A DNA stretch of 64,000 nucleotides. It comes from Ryuthela nishihirai. Lineage: Eukaryota; Arthropoda; Arachnida; Araneae; Heptathelidae. Positions 41,680 through 52,934 of this stretch are shown here, piece after piece; the first letter of the stretch is position 1, and each line of letters begins with the position of its first letter. The stretch is taken from positions 558,001 to 622,000 of the forward strand of contig JAWZYU010000056.1 in NCBI GenBank assembly GCA_038380435.1, given 5' to 3'. Under the pieces are notes generated by a model. It ran no database searches. It worked only from the letters and a program-made list of their open reading frames with translations, and was not told the DNA's origin. A program made the translations under genes and the position numbers.

Positions 41680-42453
41680 ATTTCATTTTGAAGTTGATGG
41701 TCATCGAATAAGAGTATGTAAATGTTTTTTTAAACTACTCTCGACATTAATGATAGGCCAATTAGAACTGTCATCTCAAAGACAGAAAATGGTTTTACAG
41801 AGCGAGACCTTCGAGGTTGTCATGGAAATCATAGACGGCTTGACGGAGAGAGAAAACACATTGACTCCGTACATCATATCGAAAGCCACTAATTACGTGC
41901 CAAAACAACTAGAGAATTTATTGAAGGTGGCAAAACTATCGCTGATTTACACAGAAAAATGTAATGCAGAAGGCCTCCCTGCAGCTAAGTTTATTTGCAT
42001 ATATTATATTGCAAGTATGTTTGCCCTAATTTACAATACTTACAATTTCTCATTTTTCATCCCAAAGAAGGACCAGTACGAGATGGAGCTAAAAAAAATG
42101 GACTACCGTATAATGTAAATGAAATGGTGCACGAAGATTTTTTCAATTTGAATGCACTATCAAGCTCCATTGGAATTAATTTTTCAAAAACTGACAACTA
42201 CACTGTAAAAATGGCAGATGTTAAGGTGGTCAAAGTAGAGAAAAGCAGTCCCTACACCTTCTCATTCAAAACGTCCTTCTCTCAGGAAAATTACAAAAAA
42301 GTTGCAGTAAATAACAGAATGAAAAAATCTGCAGCTGTCCAATCAGACTACAGCCAGTGTATTCTAGGAAGTTGTCAGTAGGAGAAAAAAAGAAAACTGA
42401 TCTTCTCGACCTACTCAAGAACAATCACATTCCAAAATTTTATGTTAATTATT
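41680..42453 (+). pseudogene. Arthropod family of unknown function, conserved core and C-terminus
   Basis: The core begins HFEVDGHRIRVCKCFFKLLS (family: VCk.fFl.tL). It continues with YVPKQLENLLKVAKLSLIYT, then FSFFIPKKDQYEMELKK (family: FN.SF..PKKDxCxxC, with Cys replaced by Tyr here). After a frameshift it gives VHEDFFNLNAL and KVVKVEKSSPYTFSFKTSFS, and ends with KKKTDLLDLLKNNHIPKFY. The order is as in the intact relatives I recall; the function is unknown to me. The piece joins logically to the N-terminal part at 39446-40245. Confidence 0.55.
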
Positions 42454-43043
42454 GACATAGGTGCTCATAAAAATTATTATTATAATCAAAGTTAAAAGTG
42501 AATTTTGTTTCTTTCTTGATTACTTAATATGTTACTATTTTGATGATGTTCGAATGTTTTGTCAAACAATTTATCATTACAATAATTTTTTCTTCAAAAG
42601 TGCCATTTACATATTTTATAACCTTTCCATTCTGGATACTGACACATGTTTAATAAAAACCAATGATGCAAGAACGGTGACACAACACAAAAAAAAATCA
42701 TCTTGCTGAGCAGTCCTGGAAGCTTTAAGAGATGAGTGTTGGCAGAGTTACTTATATGCCAATTTAAAGAACATTACAAACTTCATTATACCCAAAATCA
42801 CAATTCTAATTGCAATTGCTGCTTCACAATTCAACAAAATTTAATCAAAATTAGGTTTTTCCTCTCTCCTGAAAATTTGGATTTTTTGAGTTGTGACAGT
42901 ATTCTTCTAGGGGTGTGACATGTAACGAGTCAAATTATATGGTTGCATAGATGAAACTGTCAAGCTATTCAGGAATTTATAAAAGCTAAGATGGTGGTTG
43001 TTAAATTCTGAAAGCATTTTGAAAAAATTTTAAACATCCTAAA
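42454..43043. other. No gene seen
   Basis: AT-rich with no recognised motif. The last 100 bases may be 5' untranslated sequence of the piggyBac-like gene. Confidence 0.5.
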
Positions 43044-45080
43044 ATGTCAACATCGAGACAAAAATATTTTAAAAGCGATGAGATATATAGTTTGCTTTTC
43101 GATTCTAATGAAAGTGACAATGAACAGAACAGTTGTTCCAGTGGGCATTCATCAAATGATGAAGATGAAAGGAGTAATGAGTGTATAGATGATTCGTATC
43201 TTGTACATTCCGATTTGGAAGCGGGTGAGAAAAATGCAATTGGAGAAGGTGAATTTATTGAAGCAGAAAGAAAATGAGGTGGATCCCATCGAAGAACAAA
43301 TGACATGGACTTCAACGACAAACAACGATGCCATTTCCCTAAAAAAATTGATATTGCTTCTGGCCCAGTGCATGATTTGCCACCTGGTTCTTCGGCAAAA
43401 TCTTACGTCAAATTGCACTTTTCTGATGAAATGTGCAATATTCTACATATAAACACAAATGAATATGCAGAATTTTGTGCCAGTGAACAAGGTGTTTTGG
43501 AAAATAATTGGTCTCCAGTAGAGAAAATAGAGGAAATGTGGGCTTTTATTAGTATCATATTAATAATGAGTATGGTGCGAATGCCTAAGATGAGTGATTA
43601 CTGGTCTACAAATCCTATCTTAGGAAATGAAGTAATAAAAAGAGTAATGAGTATGCAAAAGTTTCAGAAAATATTGTGTTATTTTCACATATCAGATCAT
43701 GCACAGGAATTAAGTAGAGAAGACAGTAAAATCTTTTCAAACTTGGAAAAGTGCTATCTACATCAAAAGAACTGATTATGTAACACCCACTGAGCATTTA
43801 ATATTACCACTAAGTTACAATATGCAACAATGGCTATAAACATCACTGCAAATATCATCCTTGGTAAAAGAAAAAGGAACTTGTATCATCACGAACGACT
43901 GACAACCTTCGCCTGTACGTCGCAAATCAATGATTGTGGACGAGGAAAAATTTGTGTCAGTTCATAACACCTATGCCAGCATTGTAACAACTTCAAGAAC
44001 ATCCAATATACAGAACTGGTAGCATATACAATTACCAACTACAGCATGACAACGCTGCAAAATATGCAATTGTACCAGCATATGTGGTAAATATGTTTTC
44101 ACTTTATATTACGATTCTAATGGCTCTCTTGAAGAGTTATGTTGAAATAGTGTATAAAGTTAAGGGTAAATTATAAGGTAGAACCCATAATGGGTATTAA
44201 TATGTACAGCACTCTCCTAGTTTGAGAATTACTCCCAGGAAATTTCTTAATGGTTTAACTTATACCACAGCATTATCGTGATTAAATTCTTTTTAAGAAG
44301 ACAGTAATTTTCATTTATTGCAAAAAGTGGAACCGTTGATGTCCCAGTTGAAACTGAACTTCCAAAAACATTTTGCTGGTTTTGAACATGTTTCAACTGA
44401 TGAAACTTTGATCAAACACAAAGGGCAATTGGGTATCGTGCAGTATATGCCGATGAAACTGGCTAAACATGGTGGATGCTCTGCACATCATTTATATGTT
44501 ATGTTTTGAATTTTGAAGAATAATGTGGGAAAAAAGACAAGATCTCAAGGACTGATAAAAGTTTAGAGTACGACATTGTAATGCCCTAGCTAAATCTTTG
44601 AAAAGAACATCTCATGCAATTTTTTCGATCGTTTTTCTGTGGTGTCAAATTAATAATCGATCTCTTGAAGTTAGGATTCTACGCTGGTGGCACAGTGATG
44701 ACAAATAGAGAGCACATGCCCAAAGAGCTGAAAGATATCAATCTGAAACAAAATGGTGAAAGCATGGTATTTCAGTGCTGTGAAACTAATTTACTTTACA
44801 CGACTTGGCTTGATAAGAAAAAAATCTACATGCTTTCAACCAATGTCCAAAAAGAAATTTGCGAAATGAAAAGGAGACTAAGGTAGAAACGCAACGTTCC
44901 ATGTCCATTGTGCTTTGCGTAATATAATAAACACATTGGTGGTGTCGATCAAGCTGATCAAAGAAGAAAATATTAGTGTGGCAAGAAACTCTCTTAAATG
45001 GTCTCGTAATATTTTTGCTGACAAAGAAGACGATTTCAAAAAAAAATACTGGAGTGTACGTAAAAAAAAGTGGAATTAAA
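43044..45080 (+). pseudogene. PiggyBac-like (PGBD4-type) transposase, decayed
   Basis: An acidic N-terminus (43044-43277) is followed, after a frameshift, by the DDE_Tnp_1_7 core: EEMWAFISIILIMSMVRMPK, DYWSTNPILGNEVIKRVMSM, FQKILCYFHISD. Retroposon E2 is inserted at 43730-44295. The core resumes with HVSTDETLIKHKGQLG, where the first catalytic Asp and the Glu of the DE pair are visible, then GGTVMTNREHMPKELKD, WLDKKKIYMLSTN, and near 44930 YNKHIGGVDQADQ, the conserved piggyBac segment with its last Asp. Stops follow. The Cys-rich C-terminal domain is absent here. Confidence 0.88.
43730..44295 (+). mobile_element. Short retroposon E2, 566 bp, with 12-bp target duplication
   Basis: The direct repeat agaagacagtaa is at 43718-43729 and 44296-44307. 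Without the insert the piggyBac frame runs on (QELSREDSNFHLLQKVEPL). The element matches 28107-28735 of E1 with many substitutions and lacks the 5' ~200 bases that hold the hammerhead-like motif. 5' truncation with a common 3' end and a target duplication indicates target-primed reverse transcription. Confidence 0.9.
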
Positions 45081-46159
45081 TATGGAGAATTTAAGTCGAG
45101 ATCACGAAGTTTACATAGTGAAATGCAGAGGGGAGTGTGTATGTATTAAAAGGGTGTCTTCCTGTAATCAAAGGTAGCATTTAAAAAAAATTTAATTAGG
45201 AGAATTTGCTAAATTGCATTTACAAATTTTTTTTCTAATATTTTTATAAAGGTACATATATATTTCTGACATACACGTTCTGTTACACACACCACATTCT
45301 CTTCTTTCCCATATAACACAAAATTTGTCAAAAAGTTGCTTTAATTTCACATTTGACTTTGAAGTCTCTTGATTATTCATATCAGCAAGATTTTTTATAG
45401 TTTCTGAAACTATATAAGGCATACAGTGAAGATGATTTGATTGTTCATATCTGTATTCAGAGCCGTATCAAGGTAGGGTCCAAGTAGCCCATCTTCTGAA
45501 AATAATGGTAAATGTAAGGGAGACCAAAAAACTAATTTATATATTTCATTCATTTTTAAGAAATCTTTAAAAAATATGTACAATGGAGGGGGAAATGCTA
45601 TACTGCAGTATAAGTCCAGTCTATTTCCCCCACCCTCAAACTTTTATTTATTTCTATATCCAGGCCTAGCTGGAATAAGAAGAGTCGTTTGTAAAAAGAG
45701 TTGGAGGAAACAGAGGAGTCGTTTTCAAAAAGAGATTACTTTCTCCTTCCACAAAACTTAAGTCCTAAGTTAAACAAAATATGAAAAAATTATTACTGAA
45801 GGGGGTATCTATTGCCATTTCTTGTGATTAGAAGATGGAACTCTTGATTACAAGCAGTGATTTATTTAGATATTTATCGACGAACACTTTCTAAAAAACT
45901 GAGAACTTACAAACACCAGTGTTTTTAATGGGTTTCTCCATAACAGAGCGAGATAAAAATCACGACACTCTTTTGCAGTGTGGATAGCAATGATTCATTT
46001 AGGTATATTTAATATCATATTTAAAAGCAATTAAAGATTATTTTTCGAAAAATAACTCATATTTACTGCAGCTATAACCATTAGTCAGTTTGCAAATTTA
46101 AAAAAAAATTCAGTAATAAATTGGTACTTTGATGTCAATTTCAATTTTAGAGGAAAAAT
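45081..46159. other. No gene recognised
   Basis: A minus-strand 76-residue frame at 45192-45422 contains ECGVCNRTC, but this is too short to assign. Confidence 0.5.
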
Positions 46160-46345
46160 TGTCTGAGCCAGGTGGGATAAGAACCCACGACCTCCTGATA
46201 ACATGTCAGGTGCTATGTGACATATGTGCATAAGCGACATAAAGGGAATGTTCACAGCATTAGAGGAGATCTTGATCAGCGGCCAGAAGCTCAGTGGTCC
46301 AGAGCACCTGACATGTCCAGAGCACCTGACAGTTAACCTGACTGG
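46160..46345. repeat. tRNA-like/inverted repeat segments
   Basis: The segment aacatgtcaggtgctatgt at about 46200 recurs inverted in agagcacctgacatgtccag at about 46308, itself doubled (agagcacctgacatgtcc / agagcacctgacagtt). The stretch gggataagaacccacgacc resembles a decayed B box on the minus strand. Possibly an old tRNA-derived SINE pair. Confidence 0.45.
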
Positions 46346-46904
46346 CAGTACAACCAAATTAAGCACAATGCTTCCTTTTTTATCTGTAGTATTAGAAGTA
46401 ATTTTGCAGATCTTTTGTATTTAAAAATGCTTGATACGTCTTTCAAAATAAAGCTAATAATTTTGAGGTAATTTTACATATTTATATTTGTGCTGCTAAA
46501 GGAGATATTTCGAGATATAAATGCTAAATAAATTCAAAATTTCAAAAAACAAAAATGCGAAAAACATCATTTTTATTGCCGAAAAAAGGAAATTTTTATT
46601 GCCGAAAAAAGGAAATTTTAATAAAATGTGTCGAAAATATTTATGTTCGAATAAATCCTGGTAGATCATATTTCCTCTCGAACAAATTTCCATCGAAGAA
46701 ATGTTGTATAAATTACACTAAACCACAGCGTTCCAGTTTGTTTCGACTCGATTCAATCACTTGGTTCTGCCCCTAATTAATTATCCATATAAGGTCTGGG
46801 TCTCACTATTAGATAAGACAATTTTGAAAAAAAAAATCCAAATTTAAATTTCAAACACAATTCCTCGACTTTAAAGATCCGAGTATAAAATAAATAAATA
46901 TCTC
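46346..46904. other. No gene seen; short tandem duplications
   Basis: The word tttttattgccgaaaaaagg is repeated at about 46568 and 46591. Beyond that I recognise nothing. Confidence 0.5.
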
Positions 46905-47130
46905 CTCATGCAGCTGCTTGCCACAGAGGTCTGACAGAAGCCTCAGTTTATAAGCCACATTAGGTCAGAGGATGGCGGGACCTCAGCAGAAAAACAATAC
47001 AAACATCCGTGCCTTATCCAGATCTCAATTCAAGGTTCAAGATGTTGTAAGTTCATGGTGAAATTAGCCTCCAATGAGGGGCTCCCTACACCAGTTTTCC
47101 TTTGATCAGTAGCCAAGGTGCTAACCACTT
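46905..47130 (-). repeat. SINE B variant, second duplicated copy
   Basis: Same structure as 35396-35600, including the extra ccaatgaggggctccctac segment. It retains more of the tail side (gcagctgcttgccacagagg). Confidence 0.85.
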
Positions 47131-47449
47131 GACATATCTTATAAGAACAATGAAAGGAATTAAACGGTACCTAGATTGTCTGGAAAACAAGTGTTTTACT
47201 ATACCTAATCAGCTTCTTTGTCACCGCTCTTCCCAGATCCACTCCTCCGATAATCTTCCAGTAAAAAAAGCACTAAGACCTTATTGAGGAGAATGCCCCT
47301 ATCGGCCTCTCAAACTGTCGACAAAATATTACTCAAAAAAATATCCTAAAACCATATAAGGAGGAAATATTTAAAAATGTCAGTTTCTGCAGAGAAAAGT
47401 AGACATCAAACTGCAATCAATGTTATTAAGGATATTGTATCTCCTACAG
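47131..47449. repeat. Duplicated block, copy 2, left half
   Basis: Matches 35605-35977 with a few deletions. It is interrupted at 47449 by the hAT element and continues at 51210. Confidence 0.85.
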
Positions 47450-47639
47450 CAGGCATGTCAAACACGCGGGCCGCGTGCAGCCCGCCAAGATTGATAACCA
47501 ATACGTTTATTTAACTTTTGACAACACTGGATTCTTTAATTAAAATTATAAGTACGTACACGGTACATGAATTAAATAAACATATTTCAGAAAACATTTC
47601 CATTTATATATAAGGGAAACTATTGTGCATAAATGTATA

Positions 47640-48864
47640 TGTCGGAGCCCGATCGTAGAATTGCTCATATTGTCATGCCCACAGAGATTTATCCTGTGGA
47701 CACGACTAGGGGGGCCAAAAGGTTTGTGAATATTCATTTTGCAAGAGGGAAACAAAGACTCTTGTTTTGCCATCGAGTTCCACGAATTTTCCCTGACGCC
47801 GTTGCCCCAGATGGCGAGTTTCGCTCCAGGTATGGAAACTTCGGGACTAGAGAGCCGCGGTCAGCATCAAAGGCCACAGGGAATGCGTATCTACTTGTCT
47901 CAGCCATCCTCGACCAATAGCCATCGTCCGCGTCAGCTTTACGCGTTGACCACCGCTAGAGGTTGCGGCGGAAAAAGGGGGGGAAGTATGAACTGTTCGA
48001 AAAACGACTATCTTCTCAGTTCTTCCCTCGCAGTCGTCATGCAGGCTTCCCTCTCTGGCAGTCTTGTCGTGCAATCATCTCTCTCCTCCGTCTCCCGAGC
48101 GATGTGAGCATCTACAAGGAAGGAGTGCGTTCCTCCTTTGTCTTGTCTGAATTCTTCAGATAACATATAATTCGACGATGCCTCACTCACCAGCCAAGCA
48201 GCCCACGAACGGCGTCTCCACTACAGCAACATGAAAAGCAGGTATGGGTCACTATCTTCACTAAATCTGTATAATTCCACATGTGCGCGTTTCTGCCAGC
48301 CGCCGCCACCGTGCCCCAAATCGGGACCATGAACTATAAGAAATCTTTAGAGCTAGTGGCTCGGACTCACAATATGGACTTTGTGGAGCATTTTTCGTCT
48401 CCACCATTGCAAAGGTTGTCCTTGCATAGGAGCTGCGTAACTAGAAAATGTACCCCGATGATGGGAGTAATTTGGCAATAAACAGTGTGTTTAATGATAA
48501 ACTGTGATTTCTCTCCGTTTCTATTTGTGGTAGGTTAAATTACTTGGGATACTCTGGTGAGAGTGTGCCTTAGTCAGAACAGCGTAAATGGAGCACGGCC
48601 AGATATAGTGAGATAAAATGTTGCACCGCCCTAATAACAAAGGGGGGGGGGGGGGTGTACAACAAATTGGTTTCTTTTAAAAATATACACAACGCAATGC
48701 CCAACCGTTTGGGGAAGTGAATCCCTTTGGCGATTTCTCCTCTAGTTGTCGCCACCCCATCTCCCAGAGCTGGTGGGGTGCACAACAATATCATGAAATG
48801 CCCGATCATTTCATGAAATAGTGGCATTTCATGATATGAGCAATTCTACGATCGGGCTCCGACA
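47640..48864. mobile_element. 1,225-bp GC-rich element with perfect 31-bp inverted termini, unclassified
   Basis: Positions 47640-47670 (starting tgtcggagcccgatcgtaga) and 48834-48864 are exact inverted copies. The flanks carry tgtata at 47634-47639 and 48865-48870; a 4-bp gtat reading with termini starting ATGTCGG is equally possible. The element lies in the 5' non-coding part of the hAT. It is much GC-richer than its surroundings and includes a 14-G run near 48642. Short open frames (47739-48107 and around 48281-48481) show no motif that I recognise. It is probably a non-autonomous DNA transposon. Confidence 0.88.
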
Positions 48865-49066
48865 TGTATACACGTCTCGAGGTCATTCAAATGTACGTAC
48901 TTTGCGCATGGCAATGAGTCACGAAATTCCAGTAGAGTCTGAAGCTATTCGTTAGTAGTCAGTGAACGAATACTGCATTCTCGTCTAGTTTGCACATAAC
49001 AATTTTCATCTGGTTTAAAAAAGTAGTGTTCTTTGTTTAGTGTTTAACTGACAATTTATTAAAACA

Positions 49067-50884
49067 ATGCACAAGCCCTCCAGAAGTATGAGCAGAAAAC
49101 GATCAATTGAAGAAGAGCATCGCACTTTTCAAGAAAATTGGGAATTACAGTATTCTTGTATTCAAGGAAAAAATAAAATTTTATGTTTGATATCTAGAAA
49201 CTCCATAGCGGTTTCTAAAGAGTATAATATTAAAAGACATTATGATACAATTCATAAAGAAAATTATGACAAATATGTAGGGAAGCTTCGTGAAGGTAAA
49301 TTGTCAGAATTAAGGTTGATACTTCAAAAACAACAAAGCATATTTGCCAAACCTATTGAAGATAATACAGCTGCTGTAAAAACGAGCTATTTGATATCGC
49401 ATTTAATTGCAACCAAGTCGAAACCATTCACTGAAGGGGAATTTATTAGTGAATGTATGATTAAGGCAGTGGAAGTATTGTGCCCAGAACAATTAAAAAA
49501 ATTAAAAAATGTAAGCTTAACAAGAAATACCACTGCCAGCAGAATTGATGATATAGTCGAAAATTTACATAATCAACTAAAATCAATAATTCTAACATTT
49601 GAAACTTATTCCATTGCAATTGAGGAAAGCACAGACGTACAAGATAAAGCTCAGCTAGCTGTTTTTATTTGCGGATGTGATGCGAACTTGAAAGTACGCG
49701 AAGAGCTTTTGGAGATTATCCCAATGCACGATACAACCACTGGGGTTGACATTTTTAATGCAATGATGGATGTTCTGAATAAATATAATTTATCATTACA
49801 AAAACTAGTTTCTCTTGCAACTGATGGTGCTCCTGCTATGACTAGTGTTATTAAAGGAGTTATTACACAAGTAAAAGAAAAATTCTCTTCAACACTCATT
49901 GTATTATTCATCAACAAACATTATGCTCCAAAGTTCTAAATATCGGGCGTTTTAAAAAATGTTACTAAAATTGTAAATTATATTCGCGCACGTGGACTTA
50001 ATCACCGTCAATTTAGTAAATTTCTAGAAGATATAGGAAGTGAATACACTGATCTACCTTATTACACAGAAATTCGATGGCTTTCCAGTCAAAGTTTTAA
50101 AGTGATTCTTTCAATTGTTGAATGAAATTATCATTTTTTTTAGAATCCAAAAATTATCAATGTGAAATATTAAAAGATGATCAATGGATAAAAGATCTGG
50201 CTTTTGCCGTTGACATTACAAATCACCTTAGTCAACTTAATCTCAAACTACAAGGCAAACAGCATGTGGTTACCACCTTATTTGACAATATGAACGTTTT
50301 CAAACAGAAATTATTACTCTGACAAAAACAAATTCAAAAAGAAAATTTATCTCACTTTGAATCTTGCCAGTCATTATTACAAAAATCACCACAATTGAAG
50401 TTTTCAGAATATGCCAACCAAATTAAATTGTTAGAAAATGAATTCGAAAGAAGATTTTTGGACTTCAAGAAACGTGAAAATCAATTATTTACTTCTCCTT
50501 TGTCCATTGATGTTGAAACTGTTGATGAAAATTTACAACTGGAACTAATCGAAATTCAGTGCGATTCCGTATTGAAACAAAAATATATGAATGTTGGGAT
50601 TCCACATTTCTATAATTATTTATCACCGGACCGATTTCCCAATGTGTTATTAGCAATTAAACTTATTTTATCTATGTTCGGTAGCACATATTTGTGCGAA
50701 CAACTATTTTCCACTTTAAAAAATAATAAAACTGTGGAAAGATCAAGATTAACAGACAAGCATGTGCAGGCAATTTTAAAAATAACTACAGCTCAACAAA
50801 TTCAACCAAATTTTGAAGATTTGGTTAATGAAAAACGTTGCCAAGTTTCTTCAAAAAAAAAAAAAGATATTATTTTATTTAAAT
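49067..50884 (+). pseudogene. hAT transposase, ZBED5/GTF2IRD2-like, nearly complete
   Basis: The N-terminal BED-like finger reads KILCLISRNSIAVSKEYNIK and ends RHYDTIH; the second Cys of its CxxC is Ser. The hAT core follows: FETYSIAIEESTDVQDKAQL with the first acidic residues, LATDGAPAMTSVIKG with the second Asp, and after a frameshift near 49940 [16 protein letters not shown] stop lies at 50322. The C-terminal dimerisation region is clear (AIKLILSMFGSTYLCEQLFS, RLTDKHVQAIL). Only about three or four lesions break it. The frame ends at 50884, followed by a polyadenylation-like signal (aataaaagc at about 50985). Confidence 0.9.
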
Positions 50885-51097
50885 AATGTTAAATTGAAAA
50901 AAAGAAACTTTCCTACATACATATGTATTTTTTAATATGTTTATATTCTGTGTATTATTATTATGTATGTATTGATTTGTTTATAATAAAAGCTATGCTT
51001 CATCTTTATTTCCATTTGTTTTTTTTCGTTTTGCGGCCCGCGATTTTATATATAATACTTAATATGGCCCTCAGTGGTTAACGAGTTTGACATGACA

Positions 51098-51209
51098 AGA
51101 GAAGGAAATGTGTTGTTTGCCATGCCAAGGGTTAGCCTACCCTACAGAGAGTTGAGACAGTTTTACAGAGAGCCAGTTGAGACAGAGAGCCATGCCAAGG
51201 GTTAGCCTG
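51098..51209. other. Scrambled repeat filler at the hAT right end
   Basis: The words gagaaggaaatgtgttgtttgcc and catgccaagggttagc occur here and again at 51388-51420. The words tttacagagagccagttgag also occur here and at 51224-51245. The filler is thus patched from local templates. Confidence 0.8.
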
Positions 51210-51345
51210 TCCTACAGTATACAATTTTACAGAGAGCCAGTTGAGGGTGTGCAGTGTATCACACTCTGGACACCAGTGGTGTTACAATGACAAAAATTTA
51301 ACTCTTCAAATTTATCTGAGCAGTCCAAAAGCATATGCTCTAGAG
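51210..51345. repeat. Duplicated block, copy 2, right half
   Basis: Continues the 47449 break: tacagtatacaattttacagagagcc onward matches 35977-36105. Confidence 0.85.
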
Positions 51346-51359
51346 TAGCAAAAATGAGC

Positions 51360-51518
51360 ATTGGCCAAATGATGAGAAAAAGAGAAGGAAATGTGTTGTT
51401 TGCCATGCCAAGGGTTAGCAACGAAGAACCACTGTTATATGCAAAAAATGTAATGTAGGTTTATGCATTAATTGTTTCAAAGTTTACCACTGTAAAGAAA
51501 ATTTGCCTATTGCATAAT
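51360..51518 (+). pseudogene. PiggyBac C-terminal cysteine-rich domain
   Basis: The frame HWPNDEKKRRKCVVCHAKG, a stop, QRRTTVICKKCNVGLCINCF and KVYH contains the CxxC...CxxC...LCxxCF...yH pattern of the piggyBac Cys-rich C-terminus, which binds the transposon end. One stop and possibly one missing residue mar it. The catalytic part is not adjacent; the nearest piggyBac core is at 43-45 kb. Confidence 0.8.
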
Positions 51519-52934
51519 ATAGTTCCACTTGTAAATTTTTTATATACGATTAAATATTGGATTTGTGTTTTAATACATATTATTTTATATTCTTCTTCTC
51601 TTCTGCCTTCGACATGGATACTAAAGAATTATCTGAAAATGCAAATTTTACTAACTGCAATGGCACACAGCCAGGGAAGATAGATAAATAAGCAGAATGA
51701 AGAAAAGTTTACGCCTTTGAGCCCTCTATTCCTGTTCAAAATTTGGAAAGGAAAGTTAGTTTAACAATCATTTGATATAAAAATTATTGTAGTTTGGGTA
51801 ATGCTTTGAGATAAATTGTTATGACTGGCAGCATTTGACCTCCAATTAATTTGAAATATGCAATTTTACTGAAAATTAAGATTTAGATCTTTAGTCCAAA
51901 ATCTAGTTCTAGTTAGTAATTTAATTCTAGTCTAGTTACAAATTCAATTATCGCATTGCAATGTAGTTTTACCCTCACTCTCATTATAATAAAGTGAAGT
52001 TTATTCTTCAATACACTGAGTTTTAAATTTTGTTTTCCAATGACATATCATGAAAATTCACTAATGATTTCCTAGGGCTATGTACATAATTATATGCAAA
52101 AGAAAAATGAATGGATTGAAAACGAAAAAAAAAAGCAATGTTTTTTCATAACTCCATGTAGAATAAATATATAGCATAATTTAGAGTTTAATTTTTTAAC
52201 AACTGCGCAGAAACCTGACATAAATAAATAAATAAATAAATAAATGTAAATAAAGTTAAAGGTTTGAGTTCTACAGGCATCCAACTTCCTCACCCCACCA
52301 TAAGATAAATTGTTTATAATAAATATAAACTTTTTTATAGAAATGAGACTGAAAATAAATTAAAAATCTAAACAGTCAAAAATAACGAAAAAAGTTATTT
52401 GTCCAAAGTGCAAAAATTGGTATTAAAATTAGAAATGTATATATATATATCGATATGCTTGGGTTTATTTATTTAGTTTATAAAGATGAGATAATTAGTT
52501 TTTTTGCTCTATTTACAAATGTTTGTTGAAAATTAATGTGTATCAACATATTGGAATTTTCTACTGTATATGTTAGTTTTCAACCACAGCATGTATGGAA
52601 TGAAAAACAATGCAATATTATGTTAGAGCCAAGTTTTCAGTTTGTGAAGCTTTGATTTTTCCTTCTGTAAATGACACAAGCAAAGCTCCCTTCAGTAGCC
52701 TTCACTTTCTTGATCCTAATGTGTTAACACTCACCCATATCAGGGGTGGGGAAAAGCTGCGGACTTTGAGAGAGGTTGGGAATGAGACAGATTACTGACT
52801 ATCTGCAGAGCAGAGAGCTTAAAGCTATAGTGGTCATTTGCAGAAGGGGGTGGAATTCAACCAGATTTCTGCCATTTTTTAGAGAACTTTGAGTTTTGGT
52901 GAGCCGATGTCTAAAGGTTAAGGAACGAAATACT
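51519..52934. other. No gene seen; contains (TAAA)n microsatellite
   Basis: A taaa repeat of about six units is at 52221-52246. Otherwise AT-rich and featureless to me. Confidence 0.55.

Larger units (their letters stand above)
47450..51209 (+). mobile_element. hAT transposon (ZBED/GTF2IRD2-like) with disturbed right end
   Basis: The left end caggcatgtcaaacacgcgg follows tcctacag (47442-47449). The matching 8-bp tcctacag is at 51210-51217, and the uninterrupted copy at 35977 confirms the site. An inverted copy of the terminus, gagtttgacatg, is found at 51083-51094, and the interior on both sides has ggcccgc-rich sequence. The last ~112 bases (51098-51209) are not hAT sequence but repeated pieces of adjacent piggyBac-related and block sequence. 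The transposase is at 49067-50884. Confidence 0.85.

Noticed and set aside
41600..42453. Reverse transcriptase or known DDE transposase in the 41.7-42.4 kb frame
   Set aside because: None of the catalytic signatures are visible; the match is only to an uncharacterised family that I recall.
45192..45422. Minus-strand ORF with ECGVCNRTC as a second piggyBac Cys-rich domain
   Set aside because: The Cys spacing does not fit the piggyBac pattern and no neighbouring sequence supports it.
47633..48107. Transposase gene inside the 1.2-kb GC-rich element
   Set aside because: The frames overlap one another, begin in the terminal repeat, and show no catalytic motif or helix-turn-helix.
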